Origin: an uncultured Candidatus Melainabacteria bacterium
GTDB lineage: Bacteria > Cyanobacteriota > Vampirovibrionia > Gastranaerophilales > Gastranaerophilaceae
DNA: 64,000 bases
Assembly (NCBI GenBank): GCA_949841365.1
Contig: CATKZI010000007.1
Span: forward strand, 1-64,000
Direction of reading: 5' to 3'
The translations under genes were made by a program, and so were the position numbers. The notes beneath the pieces are model-generated. The model made no database searches and had not been told where the DNA came from. It was given only the letters and a program-made list of their open reading frames with translations. Shown in pieces: positions 16,057 to 26,264 of the stretch (position 1 is the stretch's first letter; every line of letters begins with the position of its first letter).

Positions 16057-17417
16057 TGGCTAAAGTTAAATCAAAATGGGTTTGTACGGAATGCGGGTAT
16101 GAAACTGCAGGATATCTTGGAAAATGCCCCGAATGCGGAGCGTGGGGAACTTTGACTGAAGAGGTACAGTATACCGCTTCTAAACAGGCTCAGGATGAAT
16201 TTATTAATACTGAAAAACCCGAACTATTGAAAGATATTCATATTGGAGAAGAAGTCAGAGTATCTACAAATATCTCGGAATTTGACAGAATTCTCGGCGG
16301 CGGTTTGGTTCAAGGCTCACTCGTTTTGATTGCAGGCGATCCTGGTATAGGCAAATCTACAATACTTTTGCAGACCAGCGGTGAACTTTGTAAGAATAAC
16401 AAAAAAGTCTTGTATATCTCGGCGGAAGAAAGTGCAAGCCAGTTGAAGTTAAGGGCTGAACGCCTTTCTATTAATGCCGATAATTTATATATTTATCCGC
16501 AGACTTCAATGGAAAGTATTAAAGCTCAAATTGAAGCTATTTCACCGGATATTGTAGTAATTGACAGTATTCAGGCTGTATATTCTCAAAATGTCGCAAG
16601 CTCGGCTGGCAGTGTGTCGCAAATTCGCGAATGTACAAACCTTTTGATGCATATTGCAAAATCCAAAAATATAACAACTGTTGTAATCGGGCATGTGACT
16701 AAAGAGGGTAATATTGCAGGGCCTAAGGTTCTTGAACACATGGTTGATACGGTTATTTATTTTGAGGGCGATAAATATAAATCATACAGAATGCTTCGAG
16801 CTATGAAAAATCGTTTCGGAAACACATCAGAAGTTGGGATTTTTGAGATGTGCACAACAGGCTTGAAATGTGTGACAAACCCTAATGAATTATTCTTGAA
16901 TGAGCGTTCTCAGGTAGCAGTCCCGGGGAGTGCAATTGTCGTAACCAATGAGGGTACACGCCCTTTGTTAGTGGAAATTCAGGCACTTGTCGGAACAACT
17001 CCTTATCCGACACCGCGCAGAGTCGCAAACGGTGTTGACACAAGCAGGGTTTTGCAAATTCTTGCTGTATTGGAAAAAAGAGTAGGATTAAACCTCTCAA
17101 AACAAGATGTTTATGTAAACGTTATGGGCGGAATTGATGTCTCGGAACCCTCTGCGGATTTAGGTATTGCGCTCGCCGTTGCAACATGTGCACGCGATGT
17201 TGTAGTAGATCCGCAAACCGTAATTATCGGTGAAATCGGCTTGTCAGGTGAAATTCATCCTGTGAACAATATTGAAAAACGTTTGAATGAAGCTGTAATG
17301 TCAGGGTTTAAAAAGGCTATAATACCTTATGCAAACAGAATTGAGTACGATAAAATAGAAATTGTACCCGTAAAACGTTTGATGGATGCAATTTCAGCTT
17401 GTATTTCTGCGAAATAA
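16056..17417 (+). CDS. radA: DNA repair protein RadA (Sms)
   Basis: The 453-residue protein shows every RadA element in order: the N-terminal zinc finger CTECGYE...CPECGAWGT (residues 9-31), the RecA-like ATPase with Walker A GDPGIGKST near 93-101, the RadA-specific KNRFGNTSEVG near 250, and a C-terminal Lon-protease-like domain (DVSEPSADLGIALAVA near 360). RadA is a hexameric helicase that drives branch migration during recombination and repair. Length is typical (about 455). Its start is coupled to the exported serpin-like gene by TAATG. No irregularity seen. Confidence 0.97.
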   Translation: MAKVKSKWVCTECGYETAGYLGKCPECGAWGTLTEEVQYTASKQAQDEFINTEKPELLKDIHIGEEVRVSTNISEFDRILGGGLVQGSLVLIAGDPGIGKSTILLQTSGELCKNNKKVLYISAEESASQLKLRAERLSINADNLYIYPQTSMESIKAQIEAISPDIVVIDSIQAVYSQNVASSAGSVSQIRECTNLLMHIAKSKNITTVVIGHVTKEGNIAGPKVLEHMVDTVIYFEGDKYKSYRMLRAMKNRFGNTSEVGIFEMCTTGLKCVTNPNELFLNERSQVAVPGSAIVVTNEGTRPLLVEIQALVGTTPYPTPRRVANGVDTSRVLQILAVLEKRVGLNLSKQDVYVNVMGGIDVSEPSADLGIALAVATCARDVVVDPQTVIIGEIGLSGEIHPVNNIEKRLNEAVMSGFKKAIIPYANRIEYDKIEIVPVKRLMDAISACISAK

Positions 17418-17714
17418 TTATTTGTCTTTTATTATAAATGGTCTTACAAATGCCCAGGTTCCGTATAATGATGCCAGAAGTCCGCTTGCTGTTAAAGTTT
17501 TGCTTGTCTTTGGATGTTTATTGAATACTCCGCCGAGAGTAACAAGTGTTGTTCCGAGCATAACTCCTAAATAACCTTTAAATATCGTTCTGGGAACAAT
17601 AACAGTATCATTCATGTCTGCAGAATTCTTTGTATAGGTATGAAGTTTATCCAAAAAAGATTGCTTTTTCGGCTGCGGTGTTGTTATACTGAAATTCCCG
17701 ACTTTATCTATCAT
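17418..17714 (-). CDS. Small two-helix membrane protein, 98 aa
   Basis: Two hydrophobic segments, about residues 44-64 (GYLGVMLGTTLVTLGG) and 75-92 (ASGLLASLYGTWAFV), follow a ~40-residue soluble N-terminus starting MIDKVGNFSITTPQ. GNFSIT is a weak version of the N-terminal Phe motif seen on several proteins in this window. Its stop directly abuts the radA stop (convergent, no gap). TGGCAAAAAATTTT (17737-17750) lies 23 bases upstream of the ATG. Function unknown; probably an inner-membrane protein of the same family style as the 293- and 144-residue proteins elsewhere here. Confidence 0.65.
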   Translation of the reverse strand: MIDKVGNFSITTPQPKKQSFLDKLHTYTKNSADMNDTVIVPRTIFKGYLGVMLGTTLVTLGGVFNKHPKTSKTLTASGLLASLYGTWAFVRPFIIKDK

Positions 17715-17773
17715 ATGTGCTTAAAAATCCCTAAAGAAAATTTTTTGCCAGTTTTATTTTTTTTAACAAATAC

Positions 17774-17802
17774 TTGAAGACTCTGAAAAAATATTTTATA
17801 AT
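17774..17802 (+). promoter_or_regulatory. Promoter of pilin-like gene
   Basis: TTGAAG (17774-17779) and TATAAT (17797-17802), 17 bases apart, near-consensus for the housekeeping sigma factor. It lies 56 bases before ATG 17858, leaving a leader of about 45-50 bases. A longer in-frame start would fall on the -35 box and is therefore unlikely. Confidence 0.7.
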
Positions 17803-17857
17803 GGTAATGTACGTATATGCATTTTGTTTTTTGATTATTTATATGGGGAGTATTGTT

Positions 17858-18532
17858 ATGAAAAAAGCATTTACTTTGGCTGAAGTATTGGTCACATTGG
17901 GTATTATTGGTGTTGTATCTGCATTGACTTTACCTACGCTTGTTAAAAATCATCAACGTCAGGTTTACGTAACTCAGTTACAGAAAGTTGTTAATGAACT
18001 TTCGCAGGCAACAGAGCGGGCAATTCAAGAAGCTAATGCTATAACTATGTCTGAAACACCTTACAGATCTACTAATAATCGTGCTGCACAACAATTTTTG
18101 AGTAAATATTTAAAAGTTGTTCAGACTTGTACAACTGACAGAGCACCTTGTATGGCAAGTGAATACAAGCAATTAAACGGTTCAGCTTTTGACAGCTGGG
18201 CTATGGGAGTTAGTGCAACTTCTCCCTGTGTTTCATTGGCAAATGGGGCTGCTGTTTGCATGAGCGGTGGATTTGAAATGGATGAATATAGTAATGGCAC
18301 ATATGACTTGCATGATTATGTGAGAATTTATATTGATGTAAACGGTCCGCAAGCACCGAATATTTTGGGCAGGGACTTTTTCTATGCTGAATTATACAGT
18401 GATGGTAAAATTGCAGAAGGGTATGAGATAGACCCGACCTGGCACGGTGAGGAATGTGGTGTTGCTGATGCTGTATATGGTTCAGGATGTTTATCAAAAA
18501 TCATGTCTGACGGTTGGAAGATGGATTACTAA
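17858..18532 (+). CDS. Type IV prepilin-like protein (type II pseudopilin family)
   Basis: The 224-residue protein begins MKKAFTLAEVLVTLGIIGVV, the class III prepilin signal: basic leader, cleavage after Ala4 before Phe, Glu at mature position 5, then a ~20-residue hydrophobic helix. The body has several cysteines (TCTTDRAPCM, GEECGV, GSGC), probably disulphide-linked after export. ATG 17858 has GGGGAG upstream; longer starts add an implausible hydrophobic leader. No pilus assembly genes are adjacent, so this looks like one of many scattered minor-pilin genes typical of gut Gastranaerophilales. It would be processed by a prepilin peptidase and act at the envelope in adhesion or secretion. Confidence 0.88.
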   Translation: MKKAFTLAEVLVTLGIIGVVSALTLPTLVKNHQRQVYVTQLQKVVNELSQATERAIQEANAITMSETPYRSTNNRAAQQFLSKYLKVVQTCTTDRAPCMASEYKQLNGSAFDSWAMGVSATSPCVSLANGAAVCMSGGFEMDEYSNGTYDLHDYVRIYIDVNGPQAPNILGRDFFYAELYSDGKIAEGYEIDPTWHGEECGVADAVYGSGCLSKIMSDGWKMDY

Positions 18533-18560
18533 TCAAATTTAACTATTTTTTAATATTTCA

Positions 18561-18590
18561 AAAAAACTAATCTGCTTGATTAGTTTTTTT
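18561..18590 (+). terminator. Rho-independent terminator after pilin-like gene
   Basis: Stem AACTAATC/GATTAGTT, extended by A:T pairs, loop TGCTT, followed by seven T. Confidence 0.85.
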
Positions 18591-18615
18591 GTTTGTTATA
18601 TAAATAAACTGTTAA

Positions 18616-19650
<1,035 letters not shown>

Positions 19651-19670
19651 TTTTTAGAAGAATAGATTTT

Positions 19671-19707
19671 AAAAGCGGGCTTTTGTTTGACGAAGTCCGC
19701 TTTTTTT
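19671..19707 (+). terminator. Rho-independent terminator after gap
   Basis: AAAGCGGGCT pairs with AGTCCGCTTT (one G-T pair) across a 12-base loop and is followed by seven T. Confidence 0.85.
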
Positions 19708-19721
19708 ATTATAATTTATGT

Positions 19722-20105
19722 ATGAAAAAGTTTTTTATTCTTTCTGTTATGATTTTGTCTGTTTGTACTGTTTTTGCATCAGAAAATACTTTAGTTCCCA
19801 AGGCGCAGCTGTCTGAGATTAAAAGTGCTGTATTTGCAAATGCTTTAAGGACTGTCAAAAAATGCAATAAACCTGTTATTAATGAAATAAATGTTGTGTC
19901 TGTATTAAGCAGTTTAAAGAAAAATGATGAAGGAAAAGCTATATTTGGAGAGTGGGTTGAAGAATGGACTGTAGATGCATGTGGAACAGAGGTTATCGTT
20001 CCTGTAGAATTTAAACAGCAATTTTCAGCATATAGCGGAAGTAAAAATAGAAAATATTCTAATTCTTATTTGAAATATAAAATTAGAGAACCACGTGTGA
20101 AATAA
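19722..20105 (+). CDS. Small exported protein, 127 aa
   Basis: ATG 19722 starts a signal peptide (MKKFFILSVMILSVCTVFA). The mature part, about 108 residues, has two cysteines (KKCNKP and VDACGTE) that could form a disulphide, and a beta-type segment (WVEEWTVDACGTEVIVPVEF). An in-frame start at 19683 would place the gap terminator inside the gene and is rejected. No family recognised. It probably acts in the periplasm. It converges on the M16 peptidase gene with no spacing and no visible terminator. Confidence 0.7.
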   Translation: MKKFFILSVMILSVCTVFASENTLVPKAQLSEIKSAVFANALRTVKKCNKPVINEINVVSVLSSLKKNDEGKAIFGEWVEEWTVDACGTEVIVPVEFKQQFSAYSGSKNRKYSNSYLKYKIREPRVK

Positions 20106-22898
20106 TTATTTTAAACTTTCCAGATATTGTTTGTTAGCATTTAATGTGTTTTCTGTAGCAACTATTGAATATGTCGGTTTGTTTGAGAATACATAATTTG
20201 CTGTGTTATATATGTCATCAACAGTTATTTTATCTATTTCATCAAATAATTGATTATCTTTAAAAGTCCCGTATGGAGAGTTTACACCCAATATCAAATT
20301 GATGTTTTTATCGCCCGGGGTGTGGTTGTCATTTAGTATTGCGTTTTTAAAACTTAATTTTGCGTTGTTTAGTTCTTCTTCCGTAACTTTTTCGGTTTTA
20401 ATTTTATCTATATGTCGTTTGAAACCTTCAATTGATTTTTGAACATTATCAAAACTTTGTTCGCCTGTTTCTTTGTTTTCTGTGGTTGTGCCGATTCTTA
20501 GACTTATCACACCGGTATTGTCATTGCTTTGGTATCGTGATTTTACGTGATATGCAAGTTTTTCTTTTTCTCGCAAATCCATAAATAAGCGTGATGATGG
20601 GTTTCCGCCAAGAATTATGTTTAATAGCTTCAAAGATGCTGTATCTTTTAAATTGCCGTTAATTTTGAATTTGTATGCTTGAATAATTTCTGCCTGATTT
20701 TTATAATCGGTGTCTGTCAGAACCTTAGTTTGTTCTGTTGGGTTGAAATTTTCTATCAATTTTGAGGGATTAAATTCTTTGACTTTAGGAAGTTGTGCAA
20801 TATTTGAAAAAATTTCGTTTTTAAGTTCCGGTTTTCTTTCAAAAGGTGCAGAAACAACTACTATACCTTTTCCGTTTTGGATAAGTTGATTATATAGTGT
20901 TTTTACGTCATCCAATGATAGAGTTTGTAAATCATCAAGGATTTCTTGCTTTGTATAACCGTCAACAGTACCCGAATATAGTTCTGCGTCTAGCTTGTCA
21001 TATGCGGATTTTTCCGAAGTCAAAATGTTATCTCTGATTTTGCTTTTAGCTTGTTCAAAGTCTGTTTGAGTAAATCTCGGATTGTTAATTATATCTTTTA
21101 AATTGTTAAAACTTTTAGTAACGGTATCAGTATCGCAACCTAACGCACAGGTTATTGAACGTTCAGATGCGGATAGCCCTTTCATAATGCCATCTTCGGC
21201 TAAATCTGCATCAAATTCTTCTTGAGTTTTGCTGATTGTACCTTCATTTAATAATTGTTGAAGTACAATTGATGCAGATGGTTTGATTATGATATCATTG
21301 TCTGTACATATTTTATAAAGAAGCTCTACATTATTGGTTTTTGAATTTTGAGTAATGACTCTGTAATTATTTTGAGTGTTATATTCTTTTACTGCTTCTG
21401 TAGTAATTGCTTCTTTCTGTGCGCCTGTAAATGATACATTTGTGTAATTCTGTTTGATTTTATCCTCAGTAATATTAGCAGGATGAACAACAGTAACAGA
21501 AGCTTTGTTTACATCAAGATATTTTTTTGCAGTGTTGACCAAATCCTCAGCAGTCATTGAATTTACAATTTGCTCAAAGTCGGTTAAATACGAATTGTTA
21601 TTTTCTAAGATAGCAGTTCCGATTGCATCATTTGTTGCAAAAGAGTCTTCTAAATCATTAGCAAAACTTTTCAGCATCATTTTTTTTATAATCTGCATTT
21701 CTTTTTCTGTCGGGGGATTATTTGCAATATTACCTATTTCTGTAAACATTGTTTTTAAGACTTTTTCTGAATTCTCGTCAGTGCTTTCTGACATAAACAT
21801 CAAAACTCTGCCATCTTTCGGGTTTGAACTGATTTTTTCCTGTTGTGCAATGGATTCGGAGTTAAATTGTTTAACTTTTGTATTAATTCTTGAACTTGGA
21901 GAATTTGCGAGAAGTGCTCCAAGTGCACTTGCATAAATTCTGTCTTTTGTATTGTTTGAGGATGGACCGTTAAATCCTATAATCATTGATGTTGCAGTCG
22001 CTTTATCAGAAATTAAATCCTCTCTGACAGCATTGTCGATGGGTTTGAATGTTTCAAAATGCTGTTGAGTTTTTGGTTGCTTTTTTGATGTAAAATATTT
22101 TGAAATAATTTGCATTGTTTCATCAGGTTTTACATCACCTGTGATTACAGTAACCATATTGGCGGGGTAATAGTTGTTATTATAATAGTTTACGACATCT
22201 TCACGGGTAAGATTTGTGATATTATCTGTAGTTCCGCCAATCATATCAACTGATGAACTTTTTATGCCGTAAAGGTTTTTAAGCATTTTATTTATCGCAA
22301 GATTTTCGGGATTTGAGGTAATCATGTTAATCTCTGAATTCACAATCCCTTTTTCTTTTTCAAGTTTTTCAACTGCGAATAAAGGTGTTTCAAGCATTGA
22401 GGCATGAAGTTTGATTTTATTTTCCAAATCGCCTTCGTTTAACAGGTTAGAACTTATGTAATAATTGGTTTCGGCAAAGCCTGTTGAGGCGTTTGTTGAA
22501 GCCCCCATTTTATCAACCTGTTTAAAGAAATCACCTTCTTGTAAACCTTCAGAACCGTTGAATAAATTATGTTCGATATAGTGGCTTATACCGCGAATAT
22601 TGTCAGGTTCATTCATTGAACCTGTGTTGACATAGGTTCTTAAAACAGTTTCACCTTCTTGTGGAACAATAATTACTTTTTGACCGTTTGCAAGTTTGTA
22701 ACAATGAGCTTTTGTATCATACGGGAAATTTATTTCTCCGGTCTTTGAATAGCTCATAGGAGTTTTAACGGCAAAATCGGGTTTTATGTCCTGCAATTCT
22801 TTAATCTGCGGGTTCGTTGCATTGTTTGCTTTAAAAGACGGTTTGTTTTGCGCTGTATTATAATTATTTACACTATTAATAGAATTTATTCTAACCAC
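20106..22898 (-). CDS. M16 family zinc peptidase (two-repeat, insulinase/pitrilysin-like)
   Basis: About 930 residues with two M16 halves. The first has the inverted zinc site HYIEH (GISHYIEHNLFNGSEG) near residue 105 with a downstream Glu, and the second is the inactive-type partner domain with the R-Y loop region (KLAYHVKSRYQ). Such enzymes close like a clam around peptides. The proposed start is GTG 22898, giving MVRINSINS; an ATG at 22970 would overlap purA by 35 nt and add residues unlike the family. No Sec signal. The N-terminus instead carries KPSFKAN at about residues 19-25, one of the recurring Phe motifs in this window. Last gene of the mtaB-purA minus-strand run. Confidence 0.88.
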   Translation of the reverse strand: MVRINSINSVNNYNTAQNKPSFKANNATNPQIKELQDIKPDFAVKTPMSYSKTGEINFPYDTKAHCYKLANGQKVIIVPQEGETVLRTYVNTGSMNEPDNIRGISHYIEHNLFNGSEGLQEGDFFKQVDKMGASTNASTGFAETNYYISSNLLNEGDLENKIKLHASMLETPLFAVEKLEKEKGIVNSEINMITSNPENLAINKMLKNLYGIKSSSVDMIGGTTDNITNLTREDVVNYYNNNYYPANMVTVITGDVKPDETMQIISKYFTSKKQPKTQQHFETFKPIDNAVREDLISDKATATSMIIGFNGPSSNNTKDRIYASALGALLANSPSSRINTKVKQFNSESIAQQEKISSNPKDGRVLMFMSESTDENSEKVLKTMFTEIGNIANNPPTEKEMQIIKKMMLKSFANDLEDSFATNDAIGTAILENNNSYLTDFEQIVNSMTAEDLVNTAKKYLDVNKASVTVVHPANITEDKIKQNYTNVSFTGAQKEAITTEAVKEYNTQNNYRVITQNSKTNNVELLYKICTDNDIIIKPSASIVLQQLLNEGTISKTQEEFDADLAEDGIMKGLSASERSITCALGCDTDTVTKSFNNLKDIINNPRFTQTDFEQAKSKIRDNILTSEKSAYDKLDAELYSGTVDGYTKQEILDDLQTLSLDDVKTLYNQLIQNGKGIVVVSAPFERKPELKNEIFSNIAQLPKVKEFNPSKLIENFNPTEQTKVLTDTDYKNQAEIIQAYKFKINGNLKDTASLKLLNIILGGNPSSRLFMDLREKEKLAYHVKSRYQSNDNTGVISLRIGTTTENKETGEQSFDNVQKSIEGFKRHIDKIKTEKVTEEELNNAKLSFKNAILNDNHTPGDKNINLILGVNSPYGTFKDNQLFDEIDKITVDDIYNTANYVFSNKPTYSIVATENTLNANKQYLESLK

Positions 22899-22935
22899 AT
22901 TAATATAAAAACATAAACAAACAAAAAATTGCGTT

Positions 22936-24213
22936 TTATTTGAAAATTGTTTGATTTCTATCAGGACCAACGCTCACAATTGAGATTGGAACTTCAAGAA
23001 TTTCCTCTAGTCTTTCAAGATATTTTCTTGCATTTTCCGGAAGTTTATTGTATTCTGTAATGCCTGTAATATCTTGCCCCCAACCTTTGTGAGTTTCGTA
23101 AACAGGTTCTAAATACTTGTGGATAAATACATTTGTTGGATAGCTTGTATAAATTTTACCGTCGCGTGTATCTTTGTATGCTGTGCAGATTTTAATTTCA
23201 TCAAATGTATCAAATACGTCAATTTTTGTAAGAGCAATTGATGTCAGACCGCCGACGAGCACTGCATATTTCATCGTAACTGCATCAAACCATCCGCAGC
23301 GTCGCGGTCTGCCTGTAGTTACACCAAATTCGTGTCCGATTGTCTGAATTTTGTTTCCTGTTTCGTCTGTCAATTCGGTTACAAACGGACCTTCACCGAC
23401 ACGTGTTACGTAAGCTTTTGCAACCCCGATAACTTCATCAATCATACAAGGCCCGTAGCCGGAACCTGTTGAAGCACCGCCGCCGATTGGGTTTGATGAA
23501 GTTACGAAAGGATATGTTCCGTAATCAATATCAAGCATTACGCCCTGTGCACCTTCAAACAATACAGCTTTTTTCTCGCGTTTCGCATCTTCAAGAGTTT
23601 TTTGCCAGTCAAAGCAAACATAAGGTTTGAAAATTTCTGCATATTTTTTGCAAAGTGTCGTAACTTCTTCTTTTGTATATGTTTTTAATCCGTAAACTTC
23701 TTTTAGTGTTTTATTTTTGATTGGAAGGATTATATCTAATTTTTCAGAAAGGGCTTCATCAGAATATAAATCTTCTATTTTTAAGCCGATACGAGCCATT
23801 TTGTCAGTATAAGTTGGCCCGATACCTTTTTTTGTTGTGCCGATTTTGCCTTTGCCTGCAGTGCTTTCAGAATAACCGTCAACTTCTGTATGCCATGGCA
23901 TTGTAATTGATGCAAGCGGGTTGATTTTTAAGCCTGAAACATCAATTCTTTCTTCTATTAAACCTTTGATTTCCTGTTCGAAAGATTCTGGCAAAATAAC
24001 CGTTCCCGCGCCGATAAAGCAGGTTTTACCTTTGTAGAGAATACCTGATGGGATAAGATGAAATTTAAAAGTTTTGTCATGAGCAACAACAGTATGTCCT
24101 GCGTTACATCCACCCTGATATCTTATAATTAAATCAGCATCTTGTGCTAATAAATCCGTAATTTTAGCTTTACCTTCATCGCCCCATTGAGCGCCGACAA
24201 CTACTCTGTTCAT
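22936..24213 (-). CDS. purA: Adenylosuccinate synthetase
   Basis: 425 residues, full length. The N-terminal GTP/IMP loop is QWGDEGKAKITD (the usual GDEGKGK has Ala for the second loop Gly), followed by NAGHTVV, then the KKGIGPTYTDK segment, the VLFEGAQG motif and TTGRPRRCGWFD near residue 303. It makes adenylosuccinate from IMP and aspartate with GTP in AMP synthesis. It sits 22 nt after etfA and 37 nt before the M16 peptidase, probably in one transcript. AAAGGACGGG precedes the ATG. The loop substitution is the only oddity and may be lineage-specific. Confidence 0.97.
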   Translation of the reverse strand: MNRVVVGAQWGDEGKAKITDLLAQDADLIIRYQGGCNAGHTVVAHDKTFKFHLIPSGILYKGKTCFIGAGTVILPESFEQEIKGLIEERIDVSGLKINPLASITMPWHTEVDGYSESTAGKGKIGTTKKGIGPTYTDKMARIGLKIEDLYSDEALSEKLDIILPIKNKTLKEVYGLKTYTKEEVTTLCKKYAEIFKPYVCFDWQKTLEDAKREKKAVLFEGAQGVMLDIDYGTYPFVTSSNPIGGGASTGSGYGPCMIDEVIGVAKAYVTRVGEGPFVTELTDETGNKIQTIGHEFGVTTGRPRRCGWFDAVTMKYAVLVGGLTSIALTKIDVFDTFDEIKICTAYKDTRDGKIYTSYPTNVFIHKYLEPVYETHKGWGQDITGITEYNKLPENARKYLERLEEILEVPISIVSVGPDRNQTIFK

Positions 24214-24235
24214 ATCCCGTCCTTTCTTTACTTGT

Positions 24236-25228
24236 TTATTTTAGCATAAACATTTTAGAAAGTTCAGGTAAAACTTCAAACACATCACCTACAAATCCGA
24301 CGTCAGAAATTTCAAATATCGGAGCGTTCGGGTCTTTGTTGATTGCAATAATTTTGTCGCTGTCACACATGCCGACCGTATGCTGAATTGCTCCTGAAAT
24401 CCCGCAGGCAATATAAAGTTTTGGTGTAACGGTTTTACCCGTCTGTCCGATTTGAATATCCTGCGATGCTAGTCCCATATCAACTGCTCCACGGCTTGCG
24501 CCGAGACTTGCGCCTATATTTTTTGCGAATTCTTTTAAAAGCTCAAATCCTGCTTCGTTTTTCATTCCCTTACCGCCTGCAACGATGATTTGCGCGCTGT
24601 CAAGGTCGTTAATTGTCACATTGATGCGTTTTACAAATTCAATAAACTCAACTTTTCTTTTTATATCGTCTATTTCAGGCTTTTTATATATAAATTCCGT
24701 GTTTTTAACGGTATTTTCAGCTAATGGCTTGAAAACTTTCGGTCTTACAGTAGCCATTTGTGGTTTTGTTCTGCATAATATTGTTGCCATAAGTTTTCCG
24801 CCAAAAGTCGGACGTGTTGCGGCAAGCTGTCCTTTTTCGTTAATGTCAAGGTCAATACAGTCTGCGGTCAATCCGGTATGAAGTGCGGATGAAATCCGCG
24901 GTGCTAAATCTCGTCCTTGAGTTGTTGCACCAATCAATATTATATCAGGCTGAACTTCTTTTATAATATCAATTGCAACTTTTGAATAAAATTCTGTTGC
25001 ATAATGTGTAAATCTGTTATCTTCTGCGATATAAACTTTATCAAATCCCGAATTTACAAATGCTTCTTTGTATAATTCAGCAAGCCCCTGTTTACAGATT
25101 AAAAGAGCCGAAACTTTTGCATTATCAAGTTTTTTTGAAAGTTCCTGCGCTTTACAGGCAAGTTCAAAGAGAACCGTATGGACATAATTTTCTTGCGTAA
25201 CTTCTGCATACAATAGAATTTCAGCCAT
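24236..25228 (-). CDS. etfA: Electron transfer flavoprotein alpha subunit
   Basis: 330 residues. The C-terminal FAD-binding signature is intact: SRGAVDMGLASQDIQIGQTG followed by LYIACGISGAIQH near residue 280. The N-terminal domain pairs with EtfB. No N-terminal ferredoxin domain is present. It overlaps etfB by 8 nt. The heterodimer passes electrons from flavin dehydrogenases; in anaerobes it often takes part in flavin-based bifurcation with an acyl-CoA dehydrogenase or related enzyme, none of which is visible in this window. An NfnA-like reductase lies just upstream and may be a partner. Confidence 0.97.
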   Translation of the reverse strand: MAEILLYAEVTQENYVHTVLFELACKAQELSKKLDNAKVSALLICKQGLAELYKEAFVNSGFDKVYIAEDNRFTHYATEFYSKVAIDIIKEVQPDIILIGATTQGRDLAPRISSALHTGLTADCIDLDINEKGQLAATRPTFGGKLMATILCRTKPQMATVRPKVFKPLAENTVKNTEFIYKKPEIDDIKRKVEFIEFVKRINVTINDLDSAQIIVAGGKGMKNEAGFELLKEFAKNIGASLGASRGAVDMGLASQDIQIGQTGKTVTPKLYIACGISGAIQHTVGMCDSDKIIAINKDPNAPIFEISDVGFVGDVFEVLPELSKMFMLK

Positions 25229-25991
25229 TTAATCCTCCGAATTCTTTTATTTTATCTGCAATACAATTAATGTCCTCGCAAAAACTGCATTCTCCGCGTT
25301 TATTTTCGGGACGGAACGCTCTGCTTACATAGGTGGGCGAACCTTTAATCCCCACTTCATCAGGTGTTAATCCTATATCTTCCATTGAATAAACCGTAAT
25401 ATCTGCATTTTTAGCTTTTTTAATACCGTTAATTGTCGGACGTGTCGGTTCGTCAAATCCTTTTAATACACAGATAAGCGCAGGCAATTGAACTTTTACG
25501 GTTTCTATGCCATCTTCAAGTTCGCGTTCAGCATAAATACTTTGTCCGTCAAATCTGTCCAATTTTCTCACATAAGTAACCTGTGGTATTCCTAATTGTC
25601 CTGCAATGCTTGGACCGGTTTGCGCTGTATCGCCGTCAACAGCAAATTGTCCGCATATTATCAAATCAAAATCAGGCATTTTAGATTTGATAGCTGAAGC
25701 TATAGTTTTGCCTGTTGCATAAGTATCTGCACCTGCAAATTTTTTATCGGAAATCAAAACTCCCTTGTCGCATCCGACAGCTATTGCCTTTCTTAGCATT
25801 TCTGATGCTTGTTGAGGTCCCATTGAGAGTACGGTAATTTCAGCGTCTTTAAATTTTAGCGCTTCCTCAATAGCGTATACATCAAAAGGGTTGATGACGC
25901 TTTCGACACCTTCCCTTTGAATTGTATTATTTTCTGTCCACTTGATATCTGTTGTATCAGGAACTTGTTTTATACAAACTAATATTTTCAT
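25221..25991 (-). CDS. etfB: Electron transfer flavoprotein beta subunit, cysteine-rich tail
   Basis: 256 residues. MKILVCIKQVPDT opens the family, with DPFDVYAIEEAL-type and GQFAVDGDTAQTGP segments and the VQLPALICV strand. ATG 25991 is chosen because GGTG stands six bases upstream; a longer in-frame start adds 14 odd residues. The C-terminus carries an extra ECSFCEDINC cluster (C-x2-C-x4-C, about residues 236-242) not usual in EtfB; it might bind metal or an iron-sulphur centre. Lies between the four-cysteine protein and etfA in one operon. Confidence 0.95.
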   Translation of the reverse strand: MKILVCIKQVPDTTDIKWTENNTIQREGVESVINPFDVYAIEEALKFKDAEITVLSMGPQQASEMLRKAIAVGCDKGVLISDKKFAGADTYATGKTIASAIKSKMPDFDLIICGQFAVDGDTAQTGPSIAGQLGIPQVTYVRKLDRFDGQSIYAERELEDGIETVKVQLPALICVLKGFDEPTRPTINGIKKAKNADITVYSMEDIGLTPDEVGIKGSPTYVSRAFRPENKRGECSFCEDINCIADKIKEFGGLNG

Positions 25992-26083
25992 TTTTTCACC
26001 ACTGGGCGGCTTATTCATAAGCCTGCTAAACATTGATTGTTTTTTTAAAACGCCTACTGTATGATTTTACCAACCTGATATAT

Positions 26084-26263
26084 TTACTTTTTAGGTTGTA
26101 CCTTTTGTCTGGCTTGAGTTTCAAGTAATGCGTTATATGCAAGCATGTATACCGAACATTTTTTTACACTCGGCACATACCAAGCACAACTTTCAAGTGT
26201 ACAAACCTTATCAATTTCAGAGCCTGCTGACATAAGCGGGCAGTATGGAATATCTTTTGCCAT
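26084..26263 (-). CDS. 59-residue four-cysteine protein
   Basis: A complete small gene: ATG 26263, TAA at 26084. The product starts MAKDIPYCPLMSAGSEID and has cysteines at positions 8, 21, 26 and 36 (YCPL, VCTLESCAWYV, KKCSVY). Four conserved-looking cysteines in so small a protein suggest a zinc or iron-sulphur site. It begins one base after the stop of the NfnA/SudB-like reductase gene, with AAGGAGAAATTA as ribosome site, and ends 92 bases before etfB, so it is co-transcribed with flavoprotein genes. I know no named family; an electron-transfer or assembly role is inference. Confidence 0.75.
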   Translation of the reverse strand: MAKDIPYCPLMSAGSEIDKVCTLESCAWYVPSVKKCSVYMLAYNALLETQARQKVQPKK

Positions 26264-26264
26264 A

